Positions 1 to 8,031 of a DNA stretch of 19,301 nt are shown here, one piece after another. A program made the position numbers and the translations under genes. Source of the DNA: an uncultured Clostridia bacterium (GTDB lineage: Bacteria > Bacillota > Clostridia > UBA1381); assembly GCA_934481375.1 (NCBI GenBank), contig CAKSPN010000016.1, forward strand, positions 1 to 19,301. The letters are read 5' to 3'. The notes under the pieces are model-generated. The model was not told where the DNA came from. It did not search any database and saw only the letters and a list, made by a program, of their open reading frames with translations. Position 1 is the stretch's first letter. Every line of letters starts with the position of its first letter.

Positions 1-1
1 G

Positions 2-74
2 AGCTAACGAGCGGAGTCGAACCGCCGACCTCTTCATTACCAATGAAGTGCTCTGCCTACTGAGCTACGTCAGC
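2..74 (-). tRNA. tRNA-Thr (anticodon GGU)
   Basis: Read on the minus strand, the segment folds into a complete cloverleaf. The acceptor arms GCTGACG and CGTTAGC pair with one G-T wobble. The D-arm contains AGCTCAGTAGGCAGAGC. The anticodon stem CTTCA/TGAAG encloses the loop TTGGTAA, giving anticodon GGT (plus-strand bases 39-41), which reads threonine ACC/ACU codons. The T-arm contains GGTTCGA. The discriminator base is U, and the next base is C before the window ends, so an encoded CCA is possible but not visible. Confidence 0.96.
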
Positions 75-102
75 ATTTGCACGCCTATCGGAATGCTGAA
101 TT

Positions 103-131
103 ATTTTATCATATTTACACACATTTGTCAA
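103..131 (-). promoter_or_regulatory. Promoter of tRNA-Thr
   Basis: On the minus strand there is a perfect -35 box TTGACA (126-131), a 17-nt spacer and a -10 box TAAAAT (103-108) preceded by TGA, an extended -10. Transcription should start near 96, about 22 nt before the mature tRNA 5' end at 74. The tRNA therefore appears to be transcribed separately from the ppk operon, which ends just upstream. Confidence 0.8.
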
Positions 132-169
132 GTACGCAAACGCAATTTATTGCCGTTTTTGCAAATTTC

Positions 170-196
170 AAAAGGGGCGATTTCCTTATCGCCCCC
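170..196 (-). terminator. Intrinsic terminator after ppk
   Basis: Minus-strand hairpin with an 8-bp perfect stem, GGGGCGAT/ATCGCCCC (188-195 with 174-181), and a 6-nt loop, followed by TTTT. It lies 14 nt after the ppk stop codon and ends the pfk-ppk transcript before the tRNA promoter. Confidence 0.8.
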
Positions 197-209
197 GCAA
201 AAATTGTTT

Positions 210-2276
210 TTATTCCTGTTTTGCACGTTCGTATGCTTTTTCAAAAAACAGCTCCTGTGCGTTTACGGGCGGATTTTGGTCTGCTATGACTTTATAGTTG
301 CCGTCCGAAAGCTGTGTGCGTGCCTTAACGTTATCTCTCATCATCACCGCAAACATCTCACGTATGTGCCGCTTTATATCCTCATCATATATGGGCGCCG
401 CAACCTCGACACGCCGCAGGGTATTCCTTGTCATATAATCGGCGGACGAGATATATATTCTGTCCCTGTCGTGAGCGCCGAATATATAAATCCTCGAATG
501 TTCGAGGTATCTGCCGACAATGCTCTTTATCGTTATATTCTCGGTTTTACCCTGTATTCCGCTCAAAAGACAGCATATTCCACGCACTATAAGCTCCACC
601 TTCACATTCGCCTCGGACGCTTCCGCAAGCTTATCCATTATCTTTTTATCCGTAAGCGAATTGATTTTTACGCCTATGTATGCCTCCTTGCCCTCTTTTG
701 CCGCTTTGATTTCATCATCTATCATATCCAAAACGGGCTTTTGCAGACATTTGGGCGCAACAAGCAAATGCTTTACCGATTTTACCATATTTCCGATAAG
801 AATTTCACGGAAAACCTCGGTTGCCTCCTCGCCTATGCGCCTGTCCGCCGTCATAAGCGAAAGATCGGTGTAGAGCCTTGCCGTTTTTTCGTTATAATTT
901 CCCGTGCCTATCTGCGTTATATACTCTATTCCGTCATCACTGCGGCGTGTTATAAGGCACAGCTTTGAATGTACCTTTAACCCGTCAATTCCGTAAACAA
1001 CGTGACAGCCGGCGTCCTCAAGGTGTCTGCTCCACTCGATATTATTCTTTTCGTCAAATCTTGCTTTAAGCTCGACAAGCACGTCTACCTGCTTGCCGTT
1101 TTCCGCCGCCTCGACAAGCGCCTCGACAACCTTTGAATTTTTCGCAAGGCGGTAGAGCGTCATTTTTATCATATAAACCTTGGGGTCCTGCGCCGCCTCC
1201 TGCAAAAGGCGTAAAAACGGGCGTATGCTCTCATACGGGTACGAAAGCAGAATATCCTTTTCCTTAATCTGCTCAATCATCGGTCTGTGCGCATCTACCA
1301 CCGACGGCTGTTGGGGTATTCGGCGCTCAAAAAACAGCTCCGTGTTTCCTCTTAACAAATCCTGTATATCGAACACGAACGACAAATCAAGCGGCGATTT
1401 GGAATAAAACACCTGCTCCGGCTGTACACCGCAGTAACCGCACAGCTGTGACAGCATATCATTGTTTATATTCCTTGTAAGCTCAACCCTTACGGGTGCA
1501 AGTTTTTTCCGAAGCATTACCACACGCTCCATCTGATCACGGTAGTTTAAATCCTCGTCATACACCTTATGAACATCAATATCCGCATTCCTCGTAACTC
1601 TCAAAAGCGACTTTTCCTGTATTTTATAGCCGTCAAACACCTTTGCCATATAATGCAGAATAAGCTCCTCCAAAAGCATATATGTGTTTTTATCACCCGG
1701 TACGGGAACAAGGCGGGGCAGAATTTCGCTGTCGCACGGGATAATGCCTATCTTCTGCTTGCCTTTCCGCTCCAGCACGGCAAGCGCATATATCTCTTTG
1801 TTTTTAAGGAACGGGAACGGCTGTTTTCTGCCGACTATCATAACCGATAAAAGCGGAAGAATTTCCTGCAAGTAATAATTCTCGATAGCCTTGGCTTCAC
1901 TGCCCGAAAGCGACGAAAACCGCACAATCTTTATTCCGTGCCGCTCAATGCCCGACATAAGCTCAAAATAAGCCTCGTCCTTTTCCTCGTTAAGCTTTCT
2001 CACATTTTTAAGAATAGCGTCTATCTGCTCCTGCGGAGTCAGGTTTGTTTTGTTTTCACGCTCATCGCCCTCAAGAAGCTTCTGATCCTCCAAAGAGCCG
2101 ACACGCACCATAAAAAACTCGTCAAGATTTGACTGGTATATCGACAAAAACGAAAGGCGTTCGCACAGCGGAACGTTTTCGTTCTGCGCCTCCTCAAGCA
2201 CACGCTTATTGAATTTGAGCCACGATATTTCCCTGTTGATATATATGCCTTTTGTTGTTTTTATATCCTTATGCAT
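210..2276 (-). CDS. ppk1: Polyphosphate kinase 1 (PPK1)
   Basis: Reversibly transfers the gamma-phosphate of ATP to long-chain inorganic polyphosphate. The product is 688 residues from the ATG at 2276, the usual PPK1 length. The N-terminal domain opens with YINREISWLKFNKRVLEEA, followed by NLDEFFMVRVG. The catalytic core has YMIKMTLYR, DVLVELKARFDE and GLKVHSKLCLI; the histidine in the last motif is residue 436 here, matching the autophosphorylated His435 of E. coli PPK. TQIGTGNYN and a C-terminal PLD-like half with SSADYMTRN follow. An in-frame TTG at 2333, with AAGGAG 8 nt upstream, would add 19 residues and overlap the pfk stop by 16 nt. I prefer the ATG because homologues begin only a few residues before the YIxxExSW motif and because AGGAG lies 11 nt upstream. 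It is the last gene of the pfk-ppk unit. Confidence 0.97.
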   Translation of the reverse strand: MHKDIKTTKGIYINREISWLKFNKRVLEEAQNENVPLCERLSFLSIYQSNLDEFFMVRVGSLEDQKLLEGDERENKTNLTPQEQIDAILKNVRKLNEEKDEAYFELMSGIERHGIKIVRFSSLSGSEAKAIENYYLQEILPLLSVMIVGRKQPFPFLKNKEIYALAVLERKGKQKIGIIPCDSEILPRLVPVPGDKNTYMLLEELILHYMAKVFDGYKIQEKSLLRVTRNADIDVHKVYDEDLNYRDQMERVVMLRKKLAPVRVELTRNINNDMLSQLCGYCGVQPEQVFYSKSPLDLSFVFDIQDLLRGNTELFFERRIPQQPSVVDAHRPMIEQIKEKDILLSYPYESIRPFLRLLQEAAQDPKVYMIKMTLYRLAKNSKVVEALVEAAENGKQVDVLVELKARFDEKNNIEWSRHLEDAGCHVVYGIDGLKVHSKLCLITRRSDDGIEYITQIGTGNYNEKTARLYTDLSLMTADRRIGEEATEVFREILIGNMVKSVKHLLVAPKCLQKPVLDMIDDEIKAAKEGKEAYIGVKINSLTDKKIMDKLAEASEANVKVELIVRGICCLLSGIQGKTENITIKSIVGRYLEHSRIYIFGAHDRDRIYISSADYMTRNTLRRVEVAAPIYDEDIKRHIREMFAVMMRDNVKARTQLSDGNYKVIADQNPPVNAQELFFEKAYERAKQE

Positions 2277-2317
2277 AGGAATATTCACTCCTCTCGGTAT
2301 TATCCCGAACAGTTCCT

Positions 2318-3382
2318 TTAATCTCCGAAACAAACTCCTATCTCCTTTGCCTGTGAAATCATTTCATAATCCGCAGGTATTGTTTTAAGCTTGCCGGCAA
2401 TATCGCAAAGCGGTACGGCGTCGATTTTATCGCCGTTAAGCGTAACAAGCTTACCGTAATCCTTGTTGATGATAAGCTCCGCCGCCTTGACTCCGAAACG
2501 TGTGGCTAAAATTCTGTCGTAATAATTCGGTGCGCCGCCACGCTGTGTATGTCCCGGAATGGCAATCCTGACTTCCCTTTCGACAAGCTGTGAAAGCTTA
2601 TCCGCTATCTCATACGATACGGACGGATATTTTTCTCTCTTTTTCTTAAGCTCTTTCTTTTTAAGCTGTGCGTCCTCTTTGGATATTGCACCCTCGGCAA
2701 CCGCAATTATCGAAAAGCGCTTGCCCGCTTTATTTCTTTCCTTTATAGCCTTTGCGACCTTGTTTATATCGTAAGGTATTTCGGGAATGAGGATAACGTC
2801 CGCACCGCCCGAAACGCCTGCATAGAGCGTCATCCAGCCGGTTTTATGACCCATAATCTCCACTATGAAAACTCTGCCGTGCGAGGTTGCGGTTGAATGG
2901 ATATTATCTATCGCTTCGGTTGCAACGCCCACTGCGCTGTGAAATCCGAACGTCATATCCGTTCCCCACAGGTCATTGTCGATTGTTTTCGGCAGCGAAA
3001 CCACGTTAAGTCCCTCGCCGCTTAATAAATTCGCCGTTTTCTGCGTGCCGTTTCCGCCGAGGATAACAAGGCAGTCCAATCCCCATTTTTTATAGTTTTC
3101 TTTCATTGCCTTGACTTTATCTATTCCGTTTTCACCCGGCAGACCCATCTCCTTAAACGGCTGGCGTGACGTACCGATAATCGTTCCGCCCTGAGTAAGT
3201 ATTCCCGAAAAGTCCGAATGTTTCATCTTCTGCGCTTCGCCGTATATAAGACCTCTGTAGCCGTCCGTTATTCCGAGAATTTCCGTTTTGCTGTCATAGC
3301 GGTACAGCGTCTTTGCAACGCCCCTCATTGCGGCGTTAAGGCTCTGGCAGTCGCCGCCGCTTGTTATAAATCCGATTTTCAT
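2318..3382 (-). CDS. pfk: 6-phosphofructokinase, group III-like
   Basis: Phosphorylates fructose 6-phosphate to fructose 1,6-bisphosphate, the committed step of glycolysis. The product is 354 residues from the ATG at 3382 (MKIGFITSGGD), with AAAGGA 11 nt upstream; an in-frame TTG two codons earlier is less likely. Visible motifs are TSGGDCQSLNAAMRG, GGTIIGTSR, GGNGTQ, PKTIDNDLWGTD, EIMGHKTGW and PGHTQRGG. The catalytic TIDND aspartates are present. The position equivalent to E. coli Gly104 is Gly, typical of ATP users, while the Gly124 equivalent is Lys (PKTIDND), typical of PPi-dependent and group III enzymes. The residue before the Gly104 equivalent, Asp103 in E. coli, is Asn. The phosphoryl donor therefore cannot be read off with certainty; ATP is my best guess. 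It precedes ppk1 by 41 nt. Confidence 0.95.
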   Translation of the reverse strand: MKIGFITSGGDCQSLNAAMRGVAKTLYRYDSKTEILGITDGYRGLIYGEAQKMKHSDFSGILTQGGTIIGTSRQPFKEMGLPGENGIDKVKAMKENYKKWGLDCLVILGGNGTQKTANLLSGEGLNVVSLPKTIDNDLWGTDMTFGFHSAVGVATEAIDNIHSTATSHGRVFIVEIMGHKTGWMTLYAGVSGGADVILIPEIPYDINKVAKAIKERNKAGKRFSIIAVAEGAISKEDAQLKKKELKKKREKYPSVSYEIADKLSQLVEREVRIAIPGHTQRGGAPNYYDRILATRFGVKAAELIINKDYGKLVTLNGDKIDAVPLCDIAGKLKTIPADYEMISQAKEIGVCFGD

Positions 3383-3406
3383 TTGCAAATCAGTCCTTTC
3401 GTGTAA

Positions 3407-3435
3407 ATTGTATCATAACTTATGTTAATTTTAAA
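3407..3435 (-). promoter_or_regulatory. Probable pfk-ppk promoter
   Basis: On the minus strand, TG-A-TACAAT is an extended -10 box (hexamer at 3407-3412). The -35 hexamer at 17-nt spacing is a weak TTTAAA (3430-3435). Predicted transcription starts near 3400, about 18 nt before the pfk ATG, and the leader holds the AAAGGA ribosome binding site. No terminator hairpin is visible between the upstream MGMT-family gene and this site, so read-through from the longer array is also possible. Confidence 0.5.
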
Positions 3436-3451
3436 AGTATGTGTATGTAAA

Positions 3452-3769
3452 TTATATGTTAACCCACAAACATCGTTTTAAATCCACAAATCCGTTTTCC
3501 AGAAACGCCACGCCCTCTTTTTCGAGCATTTGGCGCTGAATATTTTCACCGCCGAAAGCAAACGCCGGGGATAGTCTCCCCGACGCATTCACCACACGAT
3601 GGCACGGGATTATTCCGGGCAGAGGATTTTTGTGCAGAGCATTGCCCACGGCACGTGCCGCTTTCGGATTTCCCGAAAGCGCCGCTATCTGACCGTAGGT
3701 TGCCACCTTGCCGTATGGAATTTTTCCCACACTCTCATATATTTTATCATAAAAGCTCATTGTTTTCAT
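3452..3769 (-). CDS. MGMT-family protein (alkylguanine-DNA alkyltransferase-like)
   Basis: A 105-residue protein consisting only of the DNA-binding / active-site domain of O6-alkylguanine-DNA alkyltransferases. It shows the winged-helix region IPYGKVATYGQIAALSGNPK, the arginine-finger helix ARAVGNALHKNP (Arg39), the acceptor motif PCHRV with Cys56, and a C-terminal GG-(x)5-QMLEKEGV segment. Because the acceptor is Cys rather than the Trp of alkyltransferase-like (ATL) proteins, suicidal alkyl transfer is plausible. The N-terminal domain of Ada/Ogt-type enzymes is absent, which is common in this short subfamily. The ATG at 3769 has GAGG 6 nt upstream. The gene overlaps the DUF523 gene by 23 nt, implying translational coupling. 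It is the last gene of the long collinear array. Confidence 0.9.
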   Translation of the reverse strand: MKTMSFYDKIYESVGKIPYGKVATYGQIAALSGNPKAARAVGNALHKNPLPGIIPCHRVVNASGRLSPAFAFGGENIQRQMLEKEGVAFLENGFVDLKRCLWVNI

Positions 3770-4172
3770 TTTGAACCTCTATTCCGTTTTGTTTTAAAAG
3801 CTGTGCCGTAACGCCGTCTCCGTCAATAAGCGTTCCCGAAAAAGTGCCGTCATATACTTTTCCCGAACCGCAGGACGGACTTTTCGCTTTTAAAACCGCT
3901 CTTTTGCAGCCGTAAAGGCGTGCGATTTTCAAAACCTCGTCCGCACCCTTTTTATAATTTTCCGTAACGTCCGCACCCGACTTGCTTATCACTCTCCCGC
4001 CCGATTTTTCGGACGGTTCTCTCGGAGTTGCCAGTCCGCCGAGCTGTTCGGGGCATACGGGAATAAGCGTATGCTTTTCCATAAGGCGCAGAACGTTTTC
4101 GTTTCGGTTGTTTTTGCCGTTGTATTTGCAGTCTGCTCCCAAAAGACAGGCGCTTACAAGTATATTACTCAT
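3747..4172 (-). CDS. DUF523 family protein, possible Fe-S desulfidase (TudS-like)
   Basis: A 141-residue DUF523 protein of the short form. Diagnostic motifs are SACLLG (Cys9), PVCPEQLGGL followed by TPREPSE (Cys40), KSPSCG (Cys101) and YDGTFSGTLIDGDGV; Cys15 and Cys89 are also present. Family knowledge: TudS, a member of this family, carries a [4Fe-4S] cluster on conserved cysteines and removes sulfur from thiouracil; the three motif cysteines here fit such a cluster. Activity on thiolated bases is inference by family. The ATG at 4172 overlaps the ilvD stop (ATGAGTAA, 8 nt); a TTG one codon earlier is possible. There is no strong independent ribosome binding site, so translation is probably coupled to ilvD. 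Confidence 0.9.
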   Translation of the reverse strand: MSNILVSACLLGADCKYNGKNNRNENVLRLMEKHTLIPVCPEQLGGLATPREPSEKSGGRVISKSGADVTENYKKGADEVLKIARLYGCKRAVLKAKSPSCGSGKVYDGTFSGTLIDGDGVTAQLLKQNGIEVQNENNELL

Positions 4173-5829
4173 CAAGCATCACTGCGCCCTGCATTGCGGA
4201 CGAAACAAGCTTTGAGTAACGTCTTAAATAACCCGTTTTTACTTTCGGTTCGTTCGGAGTCCAGTTTTCACGGCGTTTTGCCATTTCCTCATCTGAAATC
4301 TTAACATTAAGGATACAGTTTTCAATGTCTATCTCTATTATATCGCCGTCTTTCACGAATGCGATGGGACCGCCCTCCATTGCTTCGGGGGAAACGTGTC
4401 CTATAGCCGCACCGCGTGTTGCGCCGCTGAAACGTCCGTCAGTTATGAGCGCAACGTCCTTATCAAGACCCATTCCGCATATTGCCGATGTCGGCGAGAG
4501 CATTTCACGCATACCCGGACCGCCTTTCGGTCCTTCGTAGCGTATAACGACAACATCGCCTTTTACTATCTTTCCCTTATAGATTGCGTCGATTGCCTCC
4601 TCCTCGCTCTCAAACACCTTTGCCGGTCCGCTGTGCTTAAGCATTTCGGGTGCAACGGCGCTTCTCTTTACAACAGCGCCGTCAAGCGCAAGATTGCCCT
4701 TTAATACCGCAATTCCGCCCGTTTTGCTGTAGGGATTGTCTATCGGTCTTATAACCGTATAATCCTTTACTGGGTGATCCTTTATATTTTCGCCCTGTGT
4801 TTTTCCCGTTACGGTGATTGTATCCGTTTTCAAAAGTCCCTGCTTGTCAAGCTCATTCATAACAGCCGTTACACCGCCTGCGGCATAAAGATCCTGAACG
4901 TGATGCTCGCCTGCCGGTGCAAGATGGCACAAATTCGGCGTCTGCGAGCTTATTTCGTTTGCATAGTCAAGGCTTATGGGCGCTTTTGCTTCGTATGCGA
5001 CCGCCGGCAGATGAAGCATTGAGTTTGTACTGCAGCCGAGAGCCATATCAACTCTTAAGGCATTGTATATGGAATCGGGAGTTATAATGTCGCGTGGACG
5101 TATATTCTTCTCCAAAAGCTCCATTATCTTCATTCCGCTGTGCTTTGCAAGGCGTATTCTTTCGGAATACACAGCCGGTATTGTGCCGTTTCCGGGGAGA
5201 GCCATACCGAGAACCTCGCAAAGGCAGTTCATCGAATTTGCCGTAAACATACCCGAACATGAACCGCATGACGGACAAGCCGCCTCCTCAAGCTCGGTCA
5301 GTTCAAATTCGTCTATATTTCCTGCCTTGTATGCGCCGACAGCCTCGAATGCCGTGTTAAGGTCACGGAATTTTCCTTTAAAATTCATCGACAGCATAGG
5401 GCCGCCCGAAACAACTATGGACGGAATATTAAGTCTTGCCGCCGCAATAAGCATACCAGGCACAATCTTGTCGCAGTTGGGGATAAGCACAAGTGCATCA
5501 AAGCCGTGCGCAAGCGCCATTGACTCTATCGAGTCGGCAATAAGTTCTCTCGATGCAAGCGAATACTTCATTCCGATATGTCCCATTGCGATACCGTCGC
5601 AAACGCCTATGGCAGGAAATTCAATCGGTGTTCCGCCCGCCATTCTTACGCCTGCCTTTACCGCCTCGGCGATTTTATCGAGGTGCATATGCCCCGGTAT
5701 TATCTCGTTCTTTGCCGAAACAACGCCTATAAACGGGCGTGCGATTTCCTCGTCCGTCAGACCGAGCGCCTTCATAAGCGAACGGTGCGGAGTTTTTTCA
5801 AGTCCCTTTTTTACTACGTCACTGTACAT
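4165..5829 (-). CDS. ilvD: Dihydroxy-acid dehydratase
   Basis: Dehydrates 2,3-dihydroxy-isovalerate and 2,3-dihydroxy-3-methylvalerate to the keto acids that precede valine, leucine and isoleucine, using an Fe-S cluster. The product is 554 residues, full family length. Motifs seen are GVCDGIAMGH (Cys77), NCDKIVPGM (Cys119), CPSCGSCSGMFTANSMNCL (Cys185, 188, 191), PGNGT and DGRFSGATRG. The PGHMHL stretch near residue 45 has no cysteine, as in the E. coli-type enzyme, which suggests the oxygen-sensitive [4Fe-4S] class. The ATG at 5829 has an excellent AAGGAGG 7 nt upstream. It starts 12 nt after the CvpA-like gene with no leader, attenuator or T-box, and no other ilv/leu gene is in the window, so it is detached from its pathway operon. 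Confidence 0.98.
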   Translation of the reverse strand: MYSDVVKKGLEKTPHRSLMKALGLTDEEIARPFIGVVSAKNEIIPGHMHLDKIAEAVKAGVRMAGGTPIEFPAIGVCDGIAMGHIGMKYSLASRELIADSIESMALAHGFDALVLIPNCDKIVPGMLIAAARLNIPSIVVSGGPMLSMNFKGKFRDLNTAFEAVGAYKAGNIDEFELTELEEAACPSCGSCSGMFTANSMNCLCEVLGMALPGNGTIPAVYSERIRLAKHSGMKIMELLEKNIRPRDIITPDSIYNALRVDMALGCSTNSMLHLPAVAYEAKAPISLDYANEISSQTPNLCHLAPAGEHHVQDLYAAGGVTAVMNELDKQGLLKTDTITVTGKTQGENIKDHPVKDYTVIRPIDNPYSKTGGIAVLKGNLALDGAVVKRSAVAPEMLKHSGPAKVFESEEEAIDAIYKGKIVKGDVVVIRYEGPKGGPGMREMLSPTSAICGMGLDKDVALITDGRFSGATRGAAIGHVSPEAMEGGPIAFVKDGDIIEIDIENCILNVKISDEEMAKRRENWTPNEPKVKTGYLRRYSKLVSSAMQGAVMLDE

Positions 5830-5841
5830 AATAGTTCCTCC

Positions 5842-6495
5842 TTATCTCTTGAATACAAGCTGTAATAAAATATTGTTATTATAAAAATATTTAACCAGAT
5901 ATGTTGAGTTAATCGTATCGGATACGATTTCTTTCGTCACAAACAGTGTAAGCACCGCACATACTATATAGATAACAAACAATATGTTTATTATCCCCAA
6001 AAGTCCGCCCAGGAGCTTATTTGTGCCGTTTATGACGGGAAGCTTTGATGCGGCGTTCAGAATGTGGAAAACCACTGCGAGTATTATTTTTATGATTATA
6101 AACAACAGTACAAATGCGGCTATTTTTATAATCACGTCCGTAACGTTTGCGGAAAGCTCCGACACTGTTTTGTCCAATGCTTCGCCGGTGCTGTTTTTAA
6201 TGCTTTCGGTGTCTATATTTTTTAGCAGAAATTCGGGAACGCCTATTTTTTCTTCATCGGCGTTTTCGGTTATTCTGACTTTTAATGCATTGTGTACCGC
6301 CGTTTCGGTTTTTTCGTAGACGGTGGTGTTTTTCAAAATCCCCGTCACAGGCTGTATAAGTGCAAACACAAGCACCGCCGTTATTATCCACGCCGCCGCA
6401 CGCCACACGGATTTGACCAATCCCTTTTTCATTCCTGCCGCAAACGCAATCAGTATAATAACTGCCGCCGCGGCGTCTATGATATACGAAACCAT
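5842..6495 (-). CDS. CvpA family membrane protein
   Basis: A 217-residue membrane protein resembling the CvpA (colicin V production) family, whose molecular role is unclear. It has a short N-terminal hydrophobic segment (about 4-20), then KKGLVKSVWRAAAWIITAVL (about 23-48). A soluble polar loop spans about 55-115. Two strong hydrophobic segments follow, about 118-147 and 160-190, the last containing the family-like LPVINGTNKLLGGLLGIINI. The topology is therefore four transmembrane helices with one long central loop. The ATG at 6495 has AGGAG 6 nt upstream. It is 9 nt downstream of the DUF5711-like gene, and its stop runs straight into the ilvD ribosome binding site. Membership rests on the CvpA-like C-terminal pattern and topology. 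Confidence 0.8.
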   Translation of the reverse strand: MVSYIIDAAAAVIILIAFAAGMKKGLVKSVWRAAAWIITAVLVFALIQPVTGILKNTTVYEKTETAVHNALKVRITENADEEKIGVPEFLLKNIDTESIKNSTGEALDKTVSELSANVTDVIIKIAAFVLLFIIIKIILAVVFHILNAASKLPVINGTNKLLGGLLGIINILFVIYIVCAVLTLFVTKEIVSDTINSTYLVKYFYNNNILLQLVFKR

Positions 6496-6504
6496 TTTTC
6501 TCTC

Positions 6505-8031
6505 CTACATTCTCACAAATTCAAGGCTGTTGAAATATACTATCACAAACGTTCTGCTGTCTATAAGCACCAAATCCTTTATATCCATTGACGCCGTATA
6601 TTTCGACACATGCCTGCTGTTCGGCTTGCCGAGGAAAATATCACGGTTATCGTTGTAAATAAGATTATAGCTGTCTATATCGGCATAATCGGACTGCGTC
6701 TGCGTGGTAACGGTGTATTTGAGTGCGCCTGCGCTGTTGTAAATATTCATCATCGGAATATTTTCACTGCTGAACACCATTATTTTCGTACCTTTATCGT
6801 CTATTGCGCAATTTGTGACCTCCACATCATCAAAACGCTTGTCGAAAAGCACTTTTCCGCTTGTGTCCATACCTATCATAGAATTGTCGCCGAAAGCGTT
6901 TACCGTTTCGTCCACAAATTTGATATTGAAAAGGATTGTGTCCTCAAAATCCGCCGAGGCATAGCTGTCCTCTTTGTTTATGTTAAACAGCATAACCGTG
7001 CTTTTTACCTTGCCGTCGGTATTCAAAAGCGACGCCGCAACACGCCTTGAGCCTTTTGAAATATCGGCGCAAAGCACCAGGTGCGAGCCTGACGACCACG
7101 AATATATTTCATCACCGCTCTTGTTATAAACGGAAAACGCACCTCTATACGACTGTCTGTTTACAACTACCGCCGCATCGCCGTTCATACTCAGTCCGCA
7201 TGAGAGAATATTAGCGTCCGTATTTATATCGTACAAAAGCTTTTTATCCTCATACAGACACATTTTAGTGCCGTTTTTCTGCGCTATGAGGATATAATCT
7301 CCCTCCGCTTTCAAAATCGGGTCTATTACGGAGGTATTCATTTCCCATTCGATTTTTCCCGATGAATTTATATAACATATATAGTTCGATTTTGCGCACA
7401 CTATTCCTTTTTTGTACACCGCAAACTTCGACTCCGAAGCTGTTTCAAACGGAACTATATTTGAAAAATCCACATCGGTATTGTATTCACGTTCTTCGGG
7501 TTTGGGCGTTGCTTTCACCTTTGTCTGCTCGGTTTTGCTGTTCTCCGACACGGAGTCCTCGGATATTGCCGAAAGATCGTTTAACGGCTCGTCTGTGCCT
7601 TTTGGGGCTTTGGGTGTGAGATTTATTCCCATATTACGCATTATTCCCGACACATTGGTTGCAAAATTGCGCTTATACGTTCCTATCACGCCCGTGTCTA
7701 TCATCGAGAACACGCACATAACGGCAAATATTGCTGCCGCAATTACGGCGTATTTTATTATGCGCCGTCCTCCGCTTTTTGGCGGTTCATCGGAAAAATC
7801 CGTCTCCGTTATACCCGTATCGTCATTATCGGACGAAAAATATTCCTCGCCCTTGTCCGTTTCATCGGCTTGCAGAGAGGTTTCCTCGCTTTCCTCCGTT
7901 TCGGCTGTTTCCTGTTCGGGTTCAGCCGTTTCAGCTGTTTCCTGCTCCGTTTCCTGTACAGCCTCCTCTGTATCGCCGTTATCCCCATCCTCATCGGGAT
8001 ATTTTATCATATCTTTTATATCGTCACTCAC
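6505..8031 (-). CDS. DUF5711-like membrane-anchored beta-propeller protein
   Basis: A 508-residue single-pass membrane protein. Residues 1-90 are very acidic and low in complexity, with a near-duplicate QETAETxE unit at 30-50; a basic stretch GGRR precedes one transmembrane helix at about 91-110. The large C-terminal part, presumably outside the cell, contains repeated short beta-strand-like units (SGKIEWEMN, NKSGDEIYSWSSGS, TSGKVLFDKRFDD, SAGALKYTVT) resembling a WD40/PQQ-type propeller. Length, layout and position next to CvpA match the DUF5711 proteins of Clostridia; no function is established to my knowledge. The start is GTG at 8031 with AGGAGG 9 nt upstream, overlapping the truA stop by 8 nt (GTGAGTGA). 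The family name is recalled, not searched. Confidence 0.75.
   Translation of the reverse strand: MSDDIKDMIKYPDEDGDNGDTEEAVQETEQETAETAEPEQETAETEESEETSLQADETDKGEEYFSSDNDDTGITETDFSDEPPKSGGRRIIKYAVIAAAIFAVMCVFSMIDTGVIGTYKRNFATNVSGIMRNMGINLTPKAPKGTDEPLNDLSAISEDSVSENSKTEQTKVKATPKPEEREYNTDVDFSNIVPFETASESKFAVYKKGIVCAKSNYICYINSSGKIEWEMNTSVIDPILKAEGDYILIAQKNGTKMCLYEDKKLLYDINTDANILSCGLSMNGDAAVVVNRQSYRGAFSVYNKSGDEIYSWSSGSHLVLCADISKGSRRVAASLLNTDGKVKSTVMLFNINKEDSYASADFEDTILFNIKFVDETVNAFGDNSMIGMDTSGKVLFDKRFDDVEVTNCAIDDKGTKIMVFSSENIPMMNIYNSAGALKYTVTTQTQSDYADIDSYNLIYNDNRDIFLGKPNSRHVSKYTASMDIKDLVLIDSRTFVIVYFNSLEFVRM

Noticed and set aside
48..968. Long plus-strand open frame (~306 codons) opposite the end of ppk1
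   Set aside because: It lies antisense to well-conserved PPK1 coding sequence, also runs through the tRNA promoter and ppk terminator, has no ribosome binding site and resembles no protein family.
5830..5841. Amino-acid-responsive leader or T-box before ilvD
   Set aside because: Only 12 nt separate ilvD from the CvpA-like stop codon and they are filled by the ribosome binding site; no room for a leader.
5063..5884. Plus-strand open frame of ~270 codons opposite ilvD
   Set aside because: Antisense shadow of a highly conserved gene; Ser/Ile/Pro-rich translation with no motifs and no promoter or ribosome binding site.
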